64,000 nt of DNA. It comes from Pseudoalteromonas caenipelagi. GTDB taxonomy: Bacteria; Pseudomonadota; Gammaproteobacteria; Enterobacterales; Alteromonadaceae. Position 1 is the stretch's first letter, and every line of letters begins with the position of its first letter. Position numbers and translations under genes: made by a program. The stretch spans positions 796,751 through 860,750 of the forward strand of contig NZ_JABBPG010000002.1 of assembly GCF_013140855.1 (NCBI RefSeq), read 5' to 3'. Of the stretch, positions 56,469 through 64,000 are shown in pieces. Under the pieces are notes generated by a model. It saw only the letters and a list, made by a program, of their open reading frames with translations, was not told the DNA's origin and ran no database searches.

Positions 56469-58451
56469 ATGGTTGATATTAAAATTGACCAAGCCGTACT
56501 TGATGTAACGCTAGGCAGCGCAGCTGTTGACGATTTTGCCCAGCAAACGCTGCTGCCTCTGGTACAGCAATTGCTGCTATCGTACCGCGTGCCAGATGCG
56601 CTGCAAAAAACCGTGTCTTTAGCAGTTAGATTGTCGTCATTGGAGTTAGATCTGGGCGAATTACCTCATGATGAAGCGCAGTTAAGCACGGTGCTCCGCG
56701 CGCGTTTATATCATCAGTTGGATGATGCAATCGCTCAAGTTGGCGCTCAGGCATCGTTAACGCCTAGTGCTGCGCTTAGCCCTGTCGAGTGTGCGGCCGA
56801 GCAAAGTAGTGAGCTGACAAGCTCAAACGTGGTATTTTCAAAGCATCAGGTTAACGAACTACAGGGGCCATTGCAGCAATTACACAAATTGCAAAGTAGC
56901 GAATTTGCTTCATCAACGTGGTGTAACGCGTTAACCAAACTTGAACGGATATGTAAGCAGCAACCCACAATCCCCGCGTCATTAAATACTTGGTTGGCAC
57001 AGGCTAGGCAGGCAACTGAGCAAGCCCAAGCAGCCAAGCGTTATAATAATGCGCAGTTGCAAAAGTTGTTGCATGTGGCGGCACACAAACTGAGCTTAGG
57101 GCATTTGGATGCGCATCAATTTGCCGCGCAACTGCGTCTAAAGCTGGTTCAGTTGGCCAACTTGTTACCCGCTTCAGATGCTGCGCAAGTAAACGAATGG
57201 GCACACGTACTGGGCAGTCGAAGCGCGGTTGAACATAAAATGGTAGTGAACGTGTTCTCGCACCTCCTACTATTGTTAAGTCGCGATAATGTACTCGGCG
57301 AGCGCAATTTAGCGCACAGCAACGGTGAACACGAAAAGTCTAACGCCTTAATGTTTAAAAAGCCCTTACAGGCGCAATTACGTAAGGAGTTAAAGCAATG
57401 GTTTAAGCTATTGCGTGCGACTGTACATGATCAAGTTCATGGTCCTGTTCACAACAATACGGCGGAGCACTTTAGCCATGTTATCAGGCAGCTATTTCGC
57501 CAACTGCGCAAATCGCTCAGCGTGCAAGCGGTGCAATATCGCGATTTAAGTCAGGCGCAAAGTCTGCTGGTGGCAAACCAAACGCATGCGGCGAACGTGT
57601 TGCTTGCCAAGCACGCCTGTGCGTTTAAATGGCTAAGTGATGCACGCTCGGTGCCAAGCGCCGCAACACATGCGGCAGTAACCAGCACGCTTAACTTTTT
57701 AGATGAGCAAAAAGCGGCGTTAAATCAGCAGCTCAGTAGTTTGTCACAGCTAAAATCTGGGTGGTTAACACACCCTGAGCGCTTAGAGCAGCCCGCTTAT
57801 TGGCAGCAACTCAAGCTAGACAAACAATCGCTACAACGTCTTAAGCGCGCTTATCAACACAGTAATGAGTCAACCTCTCAAGCACAGCAATTAAAAGCAC
57901 AGTTGCGAGAGTTAACGGCCAAAGCGCAAGCACTGCTTGACAAGCAAAACCAAGGCGAACAATGGCACTGCCCTGCGGGCGGCCTAATTTTACTGTGGCC
58001 TTTGTTAAACGCCTGTTTTGCCGAACTGGGATGGTTAAACAGCACACAGTCGCAATTTATAAATGAACAGGCACAGTACCAAGCCATGTATTTGCTTGCA
58101 CACCTTGCAGGTGAGCAAGCGCAAATACCGCTTAGCGCAGCTTTACTGGTTGGGCTTGGGGCTGAGCATATAGAGCAACCATGCGAGCAGCCCAGTGAAC
58201 AGATGCAACAAGCGGGCGAGCGCATGTTTGAGACATTGCTGCACCATTGGCAAGGCTTTAATACGCACTCTACGGCAACGCTCAGAGATTTGTTCATTCG
58301 TCGCGAGTGTGTGATAGAGCCTTATGCCAATGGTCATCGCTTAACGGTGCAAAAGCAACCGCAAGACGCATTGTTGCAGAGCCTGCCATTTGGCATTGCC
58401 ACCATCAAACTACCTTGGTCTGAACTACTTATTTATGGGCACTGGTCTTAA
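56469..58451 (+). CDS. eCIS tape-measure protein (Afp14/Pvc14-like)
   Basis: 660 aa, contractile-injection tape-measure family: start VDIKIDQAVLDVTLGSAA, then LLPLVQQLLLSYRVPDALQ and RLSSLELDLGELPHDE; long Gln/Ala/Leu-rich helical body; C-terminal conserved region (HCPAGGLILLWPLLNACFAELG; PLSAALLVGLGAEHI; LPWSELLIYGHW). It sets tube length in PVC-type particles. Unusually rich in Gln and Ala, with higher GC than upstream fibre genes. AAGGA before ATG. Gene pair with the ATPase 22 bases downstream. Confidence 0.9.
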   Translation: MVDIKIDQAVLDVTLGSAAVDDFAQQTLLPLVQQLLLSYRVPDALQKTVSLAVRLSSLELDLGELPHDEAQLSTVLRARLYHQLDDAIAQVGAQASLTPSAALSPVECAAEQSSELTSSNVVFSKHQVNELQGPLQQLHKLQSSEFASSTWCNALTKLERICKQQPTIPASLNTWLAQARQATEQAQAAKRYNNAQLQKLLHVAAHKLSLGHLDAHQFAAQLRLKLVQLANLLPASDAAQVNEWAHVLGSRSAVEHKMVVNVFSHLLLLLSRDNVLGERNLAHSNGEHEKSNALMFKKPLQAQLRKELKQWFKLLRATVHDQVHGPVHNNTAEHFSHVIRQLFRQLRKSLSVQAVQYRDLSQAQSLLVANQTHAANVLLAKHACAFKWLSDARSVPSAATHAAVTSTLNFLDEQKAALNQQLSSLSQLKSGWLTHPERLEQPAYWQQLKLDKQSLQRLKRAYQHSNESTSQAQQLKAQLRELTAKAQALLDKQNQGEQWHCPAGGLILLWPLLNACFAELGWLNSTQSQFINEQAQYQAMYLLAHLAGEQAQIPLSAALLVGLGAEHIEQPCEQPSEQMQQAGERMFETLLHHWQGFNTHSTATLRDLFIRRECVIEPYANGHRLTVQKQPQDALLQSLPFGIATIKLPWSELLIYGHWS

Positions 58452-58472
58452 AGTGCCACGCAAAAGGTCAAT

Positions 58473-60431
58473 ATGAATATTCATACATATTTAACGCCAC
58501 TGAGTGAGTTACTCGACAGTTTATATACCCTGCGCATTGCTGATGTAGACACCAGTGATGAGGCATACCAAGCCGCTGTGCAGCACTGGAACGAGCGAGT
58601 ACATACCCATATTGCGCCATTATTGGCACAGGATGAACTGAGCACCTTTGCACAGCGCTTTAATTTAGATGCGCCGCAGTTGGCACTGTGCTTATTGTGC
58701 TTGCTGCCGCGTTTTGATGAACGCGCGCGCTACCCGATAGAGCGCCTGCAAGGTAGCTCCTCAGCCAATGGCATATCACTGGAGCTGCTGTTGTACTTTG
58801 TCAGTGATGATAGGGCGCAGCGCGCGCAATTACGGGCCAGCATGCAACACTTGCCGGTGTTTAAATGGCAAGTGTTGCAGATACAAGCGCACACCCAACT
58901 GGGGGACCCCATGCTAATGCCAAGCGCTGAACTGCTGAGCTACTTTGCCGGTGCCATAGCACATAGCGATGCAAACGAGTGCGCAACCTTATTAGAGCCT
59001 CCAAAGCACACCTTGGTGGCAAACATTGCAAAACTGCCAGAGCAATCAATTCAGGTTATAAGCCTCATTGGTGAAGCGGGTATAGGTAAAAAAAGCGCCG
59101 CACTGCAACTCAGTGGGCAGCGCCCTTTATATGTGATGAACCACAGTAAGTTTGCACAATTTACCGACAAACACCTTGTACTGAGCGACGTGTTACGTTT
59201 GTTGCTATGCCAAGGCGGCGACTTATACTGGCCACAAGGCCAGCAGTTACTGAATGATGCCCCTGAGCTGGTGCGTATTTGTGCTGATTGGCTTAGCCAA
59301 AGTGGTGGTCGATTGTACTTAGTGGACGACGCGCCATTTGTGTTGCCATTGCGCTTGCAAGATATCGCAAACAGCAGTTATGAGCTGAGCTTAGGATCAC
59401 ACATCGAGCTGGCAAACATACTGCAAGCCATGTTCGTCGCTTACAGTGCGCCTGATCAAATCGTGGATATTAATTACCAGCAAGTGTGCTATCACTACCC
59501 TATGACCCCAGCGCAATTACGTGCTTTGGTCAACGCTGTAGTAACATCTGCATCTCAACAGCCTATTACAAGCAATGAGGTACTGTTGGCTTGTGTAGCA
59601 CACAGTGCTCGCCAGCTTGGCGAATTGGCAACACGCATTACCCCGCGTTTTGAGCAACATGACCTTATTCTAAGTGCCGATGGGCATGCCCAATTAAACG
59701 AATTGGTGATGCGCTTTGAACACCGTTATGCGTTGGAGTCGCAGGGCGTTGAGCTTGAAAGCGGCACCTCTGCACTATTTTGGGGCCGCCCTGGCACAGG
59801 TAAAACCATGGCCGCAGAAGTACTAGCAAAACGGCTGCACTTACCTTTGTATAAAGTCAATTTGGCTAACATTGCCAGTAAATGGATTGGCGAAACTGAA
59901 AAACACCTTGCGCAGTTATTTGATATGGCAGAGCGCCAACACAGCGTATTGTTTTTTGATGAGGCCGACGCGGTATTTGCCAAGCGCAGCGAAGTAGAAA
60001 GCAGCCATGATAAAAATGCCAACCTTGGGGTGAGCTATTTGTTACAGCGCATCGAGCGATTTACTGGGGTATTGATTTTGGCCACCAACTTTAAAGGTAA
60101 TATCGACGACGCCTTTTTACGGCGTTTAAGCCAAAGTGTTGAGTTTACCCTGCCCGATGAACCACACAGGCTTAAGCTTTGGCAGTCAATGCTCAAAGGC
60201 CACTTTAGCTACAGTGCCGACATAGAGCTTAAGCAACTGGCACAGCGCTTAGTGTTTTCAGCCGCACAAATAAAAAACTGTGTACGCCATGCCATGCTAC
60301 TGGCAACTGCCGAGCAAACCACACAGTTGAGCAAGGCCCATATCGCAGCAGGCGCACACCGTGAATATCAAAAGCAAGATGGCAACACCATGGTTGAGCA
60401 CTGGCTTAAGCAATGGGCGCTATCAAAATAG
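58473..60431 (+). CDS. eCIS AAA+ ATPase (Afp15/Pvc15-like)
   Basis: 652 aa. C-terminal AAA+ module: Walker A GRPGTGKT with K444, Walker B VLFFDEADAVF (D496/E497 approx.), sensor 1 LILATNFKGN, arginine finger region AFLRRLSQSVEF. The N-terminal half holds a second, degenerate P-loop-like site (GEAGIGKKSA, about 201-210) without an obvious Walker B. All PVC/Afp/AlgoCIS clusters have this ATPase, needed for assembly or effector loading. Clear match. Confidence 0.95.
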   Translation: MNIHTYLTPLSELLDSLYTLRIADVDTSDEAYQAAVQHWNERVHTHIAPLLAQDELSTFAQRFNLDAPQLALCLLCLLPRFDERARYPIERLQGSSSANGISLELLLYFVSDDRAQRAQLRASMQHLPVFKWQVLQIQAHTQLGDPMLMPSAELLSYFAGAIAHSDANECATLLEPPKHTLVANIAKLPEQSIQVISLIGEAGIGKKSAALQLSGQRPLYVMNHSKFAQFTDKHLVLSDVLRLLLCQGGDLYWPQGQQLLNDAPELVRICADWLSQSGGRLYLVDDAPFVLPLRLQDIANSSYELSLGSHIELANILQAMFVAYSAPDQIVDINYQQVCYHYPMTPAQLRALVNAVVTSASQQPITSNEVLLACVAHSARQLGELATRITPRFEQHDLILSADGHAQLNELVMRFEHRYALESQGVELESGTSALFWGRPGTGKTMAAEVLAKRLHLPLYKVNLANIASKWIGETEKHLAQLFDMAERQHSVLFFDEADAVFAKRSEVESSHDKNANLGVSYLLQRIERFTGVLILATNFKGNIDDAFLRRLSQSVEFTLPDEPHRLKLWQSMLKGHFSYSADIELKQLAQRLVFSAAQIKNCVRHAMLLATAEQTTQLSKAHIAAGAHREYQKQDGNTMVEHWLKQWALSK

Positions 60432-60464
60432 CTCACCTCAAATAGAGTATTTTTAAGGAAGATT

Positions 60465-61445
60465 ATGAATTACAGCGCTTTTCATATTGCTAATCGTATT
60501 GTGGAGCACATGATCCGCAAACATACCTTACAACAGAGCGATTTGGCAGACATACGCTTTGATGTGCCCGACGCCGAATTTGTGGCCGCTTTGCCGAGCA
60601 AGCCGGTGATTAATGTGTATTTAAATCGTATTACCGACAATTTAGAGCGCCGACAAAGCGAAACCATGCGCGTTGCCAGTGTTGATAGCCAAGGCATGAT
60701 GGATATGGTTTATCGCCCGCGTTTTATTAACCTGCATTACATTGTGTCGGTGTGGAGCAAATCAAGCGATGCAAGCGATGCACTCAATACTGAAAGCTTT
60801 TGGTTATCGAACCTCATTCAAAGCTTGGGGCGTTTTACCCATGTGCCCCACAGTGTATTAAAAGTAGCAGACTCTGATTTTGAACCAAGCCCTTTTCAAG
60901 TAGAGATCTCTTTGCTTGACGACCCGATTGATATGGGCAGCCAAGGCGAGTTCTGGAGCGCGCTGGGCTCGCGACCAAAACCCATTATTCAGCTTAATAT
61001 TGTAATGCCAGTGGACGTTTGGCAAGACGTCGATACCCGCATGCCGCAAGTTAAAAACATTCGTTCTGAATATAAAAAGTTTGCTAATAGTGCGGTGCGC
61101 CAAGGGCTCAGCGAAGACGACCTACTTGCCAATAACAAAGACAATGCCTACGAGCAAAGCCGCATGTCGGTGGTAGGTAACATTGCTTTTGCTAATAACA
61201 AGTACCCGCAAGACCACCGTATTTTTATAAAACGTAGTGATGGCACCGTGGATAGTTACAACATCAATCAAGATGGTCACTATTTTATTTACGACTTACC
61301 AGCAGGTGAGTACGAGATTGGTGTGGCAAGTGAAGTGCAACTGCGCGATGCATCTCCAATGCCCACAGGAGAGAACATCACTGTGCTAGATAGTTCAGAC
61401 AATGCATGGCCTGCGGCCATAGTTTGGCATGGACAAGTGGATTAA
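60465..61445 (+). CDS. eCIS tube-cap protein, DUF4255 (Afp16/Pvc16-like)
   Basis: 326 aa. DUF4255 N-terminal domain, about 1-190 (INVYLNRITDNLERRQSE; PRFINLHYIVSVWSKS; LLDDPIDMGSQGEFWSALG is diagnostic). C-terminal ~90 residues form a carboxypeptidase-regulatory-like beta domain (RIFIKRSDGTVDSYNI, YDLPAGEYEIGVASEVQL) which is an addition compared with the shortest members. It ends the tube and locks sheath length. Last structural gene of the cluster. Confidence 0.95.
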   Translation: MNYSAFHIANRIVEHMIRKHTLQQSDLADIRFDVPDAEFVAALPSKPVINVYLNRITDNLERRQSETMRVASVDSQGMMDMVYRPRFINLHYIVSVWSKSSDASDALNTESFWLSNLIQSLGRFTHVPHSVLKVADSDFEPSPFQVEISLLDDPIDMGSQGEFWSALGSRPKPIIQLNIVMPVDVWQDVDTRMPQVKNIRSEYKKFANSAVRQGLSEDDLLANNKDNAYEQSRMSVVGNIAFANNKYPQDHRIFIKRSDGTVDSYNINQDGHYFIYDLPAGEYEIGVASEVQLRDASPMPTGENITVLDSSDNAWPAAIVWHGQVD

Positions 61446-61578
61446 CGTTACTTTTAAACCTCTGCTTGCTTAGCCAAATAAAGCGTTTTAACGACTGACG
61501 CAACAACGGCTCAACGACGGTAAAAACAACGCACAGATTGTGCGCTCGACCCAATCAATCAACAATTTAGGAACGCTT

Positions 61579-61926
61579 ATGTATCAATATGCAACCAAAC
61601 AACGCAAGCCCAACAATACGGGTTTACCCGATAAAGTAAAAAACGGCATTGAGGGCCTCTCCGGCATGGATATGTCAGATGTAAAGGTCCATTACAATTC
61701 TTCAAAGCCCGCGACGGTGCAGGCGCACGCGTATACTCAAGGCAGCAACATTTACGTTGCCCCCGGACAGCAACAGCATGTGGCCCACGAAGCATGGCAC
61801 GTAGTGCAGCAAAAACAAGGACGGGTAAAACCCACCACCTCCATTGGCGGCATGGCAGTGAATGACAATGCAGGCCTAGAACGAGAGGCTGATATTATGG
61901 GGGCGAAGGCAGCGAGATTTGGGTAA
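61579..61926 (+). CDS. DUF4157 eCIS-core protein, probably truncated effector
   Basis: 115 aa. Nearly the entire chain is the eCIS core domain: [40 protein letters not shown]70-E-A-W-H74 zinc motif ([16 protein letters not shown]), and E101 in [10 protein letters not shown] as probable third ligand. In effectors this domain is usually followed by a toxin domain; here the frame stops five residues after the domain (AARFG), and the TAA stop overlaps the left inverted repeat of the next element. So it is either a stand-alone loader/protease or the stub of a broken effector. ATG 61579 with AGGA six bases ahead; an upstream in-frame start at 61540 lacks support. Confidence 0.9.
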   Translation: MYQYATKQRKPNNTGLPDKVKNGIEGLSGMDMSDVKVHYNSSKPATVQAHAYTQGSNIYVAPGQQQHVAHEAWHVVQQKQGRVKPTTSIGGMAVNDNAGLEREADIMGAKAARFG

Positions 61927-62027
61927 AAGGGGTCTGATTGCTTGTCTTTCTAGCGTCATCCTGACTTACTATACCGTCATCCTGACGCAGGTCAGGATCT
62001 TGTGAAGTAAGCGACTTGACCCCTTTT
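61925..62027. mobile_element. 103-bp inverted-repeat element with REP-like core
   Basis: Perfect 10-bp ends AAAAGGGGTC (61925-61934) and GACCCCTTTT (62018-62027). Inside is a hairpin TCCTGAC-GCAG-GTCAGGA (61980-61997) and a partial second copy of its arm (CGTCATCCTGAC at 61954-61965 and 61975-61986). Non-coding. Looks like a REP/MITE-type insertion between the truncated DUF4157 gene and the RT remnant. Confidence 0.55.
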
Positions 62028-62037
62028 TCTGACCCTA

Positions 62038-62322
62038 GAGGCAGTTAAGCAAACCAAACACCCATTTAAAACTTATATTGGCAGGATAAAACATGACGGC
62101 GTGGACTTTTTGGGATACCGGTTAAAACCACAGCATAAAACCAACATCACCCTCGCTTGGAAAACCTGGGCTAACCATTTTAGTAAACTTAAGCTGCTTT
62201 ATGAGCAAGGTGCGAGAACACAGTGCATCGCTAAGTATATAAAACACTGGTTAGGGTATTTCAGGCATCCTGCCTTCCACCCTTCGGGCCAGCTAAAGCT
62301 GTTCAAATTAATTCCCGATTAA
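62038..62322 (+). pseudogene. 3' remnant of a reverse transcriptase
   Basis: The frame is open from 62020 and ends at TAA 62320-62322. It matches only the C-terminal end of group-II-intron/unknown-class bacterial reverse transcriptases: PFKTYIGRIKHDGVDFLGYR is the K-T-x-x-G-R-I ... D-F-L-G-Y-R block after the polymerase palm, followed by LKLLYEQGA and YIKHWLGYF. The catalytic YxDD part is missing entirely, so this is a 5'-deleted fragment. It sits directly after the inverted-repeat element. Confidence 0.75.
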
Positions 62323-62864
62323 TTTGTGGGCCAAAGGCGGGGTAAATATAAATTTAAAACAAGTAATAGAAAAAGGGTTAAACAGTGACTTGGGGCAAAC
62401 GCTGGTGCGTTTGTATCGAGTTGACTTGCTTTATTTTGGGTAGGGGATTGTGAAGTGAGTGGTTTGATCTCTTTGCTCTTATCACGCGTTAGCTTCATCA
62501 GGGATAAAGAAAAAAAGCGACGTTACATACTTTACGGCATTCCTTCGCTAGCCACCCTTTAGAGCGGGGAACGGATTTGCGATATATCCAAGCATTGCTT
62601 GGGCATCCGAGTTCCAAAACCACGGAGATATGCACGCATGTAACCACAAAGGGGTTTAATGACGTTTCGTCACCATTAGATGGCATCGACGGATTAGAGT
62701 GATGAAAAGGCGAGACGAAATAACGACTTAAATGGGTGTAAAACGCCTTAGAATGATAATGAGATAGTCAAGGTAAAAGCCATAGGGTTGTACGTGGTTT
62801 GTTATAGGTAATGGAATAAAAGCCTATAACATCGAAAAAAGAAAAAATTAGAAAGGTTTGAGAT
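62323..62864. other. Gene-poor gap before the nuclease effector
   Basis: About 540 bp without a convincing gene. A short plus-strand frame 62324-62443 (39 codons, TTG start) reads protein-like (KQVIEKGLNSDLGQTLVRLY) and may be debris. A perfect palindrome CCAAGCA-T-TGCTTGG lies at 62588-62602. The minus-strand frame at 62498-62686 looks like repeat sequence, not a gene. Confidence 0.5.
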
Positions 62865-63761
62865 ATGTATGAACAAGTAGATAAACCTAAAGAGAATAAT
62901 AGTAGAGCGAATACATATTCAGTTGCTCAAAAGAAAAATTGTGTAGCGCAAGGTTTTGCCTTTGAGAAAACTCAAGTACCAACTGTTATTCAGAAAAAAG
63001 TCACAAAATTTGAGTCTAAGAGTGTGGAGGTTGAATCGCCAGTTGAACAATACTTAAATAAAGTTGACACTTCAAAGTTTGGAAAGAATCCCGATGGTGA
63101 TGATGTGGCGACAAGCTTAAGAAAAATATTACCTAACACGCCGAAATACATAAAAAGGGTGGAGTCCGTTTCGGCTAATGTTGCACCGAACGGACCAAGT
63201 GAGTATGCACGGAATGCACACTATAGCCAAATGGTTGGCCATGCAGGGGTACAAGAAGCTGCATTGACAACAGGCAGTGCAGGATATTATCAAGGGGGTC
63301 ATTTAATAAGTCATTCTTTACTAGGTAAAGGGTCAGTGCAGAGCACTGCGGAGAAAATAGATGGTTACGATAATTTAGTACCAATGGAGGCTGCTATGAA
63401 CAACAGGACCTACAAACAACTAGAAACTGAAATAGCAAACGGAACAGGGGTTAAAGCTGTGGAAATAGACGTTACCCACAATTTGGTCTCTTTCGTTTCT
63501 GATCAAAACGTATCTAAGATTACTAAGTGTCCGCTTAAAAAACCTGCGACTGCCTCTGGTACCGAGATTACCGGTGTAAATGCGAAGTCTGTTAAGGTGA
63601 CTGTTGGTGGTGGTTCTATAGGAAAGGCTGAGGAAATAGATAGGTTGGCTCCACATGGAAGGATGATGAAAAGCGGTAAGGATGTGTTGGAACATCTGGA
63701 AATGATTGGAGCAATGCCGTGGGTGTCACAAGCGCTAATTGTAAAACTCAAGACAATTTAA
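62865..63761 (+). CDS. Predicted eCIS nuclease effector
   Basis: 298 aa. The N-terminus has the leader seen in eCIS effectors: SVAQKKNCVAQGFAFEKTQV, compare S-V-A-Q-K-K ... G-F-x-F, then VIQKK. The C-terminal domain (about 105-195) is a DNA/RNA non-specific endonuclease of the beta-beta-alpha-metal type: YYQGGHLISHSLLG with H146 as predicted general base, N170 in NLVPMEAAMNN, and N179/N180, R181, Y183, E187. A ~100-residue extension follows. Located in the effector bay after the cap gene, so it is the likely cargo. No immunity gene is seen in the window. AAGG about ten bases before ATG. Confidence 0.8.
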   Translation: MYEQVDKPKENNSRANTYSVAQKKNCVAQGFAFEKTQVPTVIQKKVTKFESKSVEVESPVEQYLNKVDTSKFGKNPDGDDVATSLRKILPNTPKYIKRVESVSANVAPNGPSEYARNAHYSQMVGHAGVQEAALTTGSAGYYQGGHLISHSLLGKGSVQSTAEKIDGYDNLVPMEAAMNNRTYKQLETEIANGTGVKAVEIDVTHNLVSFVSDQNVSKITKCPLKKPATASGTEITGVNAKSVKVTVGGGSIGKAEEIDRLAPHGRMMKSGKDVLEHLEMIGAMPWVSQALIVKLKTI

Positions 63762-63781
63762 TGAGCTTAAAGGGTAGGTCG

Positions 63782-64000
63782 AAAGAGTTAACCAAGAAAA
63801 GAGTTAACCAAGAAAAGAGTTAACCAAGAAAAGAGTTAACCAAGAAAAGAGTTAACCAAGAAAAGAGTTAACCAAAAGAGTTAACCAAAAGAGTTAACCA
63901 AAAGAGTTAACCAAAAGAGTTAACCAAAAGAGTTAACCAAAAGAGTTAACCAAAAGAGTTAACCAAAAGAGTTAACCAAAAGAGTTAACCAAAAGAGTTA
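63782..64000. repeat. Tandem 16-bp / 13-bp GTTAAC repeat array
   Basis: GTTAAC recurs at 63787, 63803, 63819, 63835, 63851, 63867 (16-bp period, unit AAAAGAGTTAACCAAG) and then every 13 bp from 63867 to 63997 (unit AAAAGAGTTAACC). The long unit is the short one plus three bases. The array begins about 25 bp after the effector stop and continues past the window end. Stops occur in all frames, so it is not coding. Confidence 0.95.

Noticed and set aside
36972..61445. Defective prophage or type VI secretion system
   Set aside because: No capsid, terminase, lysis, integrase, TssJ/L/M or ClpV genes; the AAA+ ATPase, DUF4255, DUF4157 and LysM hub are specific to eCIS.
62038..62322. Diversity-generating retroelement acting on the giant fibre
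   Set aside because: Only an RT tail fragment without the catalytic centre is present, and I see no template/variable repeat pair with adenine-biased changes in the fibre's C-terminus.
62498..62686. 62-aa minus-strand ORF
   Set aside because: It lies in palindromic repeat-like DNA without start signal and probably is a chance frame of an intergenic repeat.
63782..64000. CRISPR array
   Set aside because: The units are 13 or 16 bp with no unique spacers and no cas gene nearby; it is a simple tandem repeat.

Overview
This window looks like chromosome of a marine gammaproteobacterium of the Alteromonadales, most likely Pseudoalteromonas or a close relative. The basis is gene content and moderate-to-low GC: a TesA/YbbA/YbbP block, the EF-P paralogue EfpL, a marine-type GH5 + CBM5/12 endoglucanase, many c-di-GMP and chemotaxis proteins, and Pseudoalteromonas-like intergenic inverted repeats. 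Genus assignment is inference. No rRNA, tRNA, CRISPR array or intact transposase was found.

Layout. 1-17.5 kb is ordinary chromosome: a 5'-truncated chemoreceptor, a periplasmic solute-binding protein, an isochorismatase-fold hydrolase, a ToxR/CadC-like regulator, a SelW-like protein, a DUF2141 lipoprotein, two tiny unrecognised ORFs behind a good promoter, tesA divergent from ybbA-ybbP, a porin plus small phosphate-binding-like protein, the endoglucanase, a VOC protein, an oxygen-binding di-iron protein (ODP) coupled to a soluble protein carrying two degenerate chemoreceptor-tip motifs, and a PAS-GGDEF-EAL protein. 17.6-25.6 kb is a tightly overlapping nine-gene operon: thermostable-hemolysin-family protein, AMP-ligase fused to a heme-oxygenase-like di-iron oxidase domain, SDR, TPR protein, response regulator, sensor kinase, cupredoxin-like protein, FTR1-like membrane protein and an outer-membrane-like protein. 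The last cupredoxin/FTR1 pair has lost the metal-binding residues expected of those families. 25.7-36.4 kb holds YqaE, EfpL, an ATP-grasp protein, an HD-GYP regulator, a large hybrid kinase, a PAS protein, a cold-shock protein and another solute-binding protein.

The main feature is 36,972-63,761: a complete extracellular contractile injection system (eCIS) of the PVC/Afp type. In order it has sheath, tube, second tube, a 57-aa DUF5908 protein, LysM hub, VgrG-like spike, spike tip, gp25 wedge, J-type baseplate, an adenovirus-shaft-like fibre, a Pvc12-type baseplate protein, a 2,116-aa modular fibre with a Cys-rich C-terminal beta-helix, a small unknown protein, tape measure, AAA+ ATPase and DUF4255 tube cap. 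(In the sequence the wedge precedes the tip.) Only one sheath gene is present. The 3' end is an effector bay: a DUF4157 (eCIS core) protein that stops exactly where a toxin domain would begin, a 103-bp inverted-repeat element, a reverse-transcriptase remnant, and an HNH/NUC-like nuclease effector with an eCIS-type N-terminal leader. The window ends inside a 16-bp/13-bp tandem array built around GTTAAC.

How it fits together: the eCIS genes would assemble a phage-tail-like needle that is loaded with effectors such as the nuclease and released from the cell; the long fibres would decide the target. Internal palindromes and a strong terminator inside the operon suggest that structural, fibre and late assembly genes are expressed at different levels.
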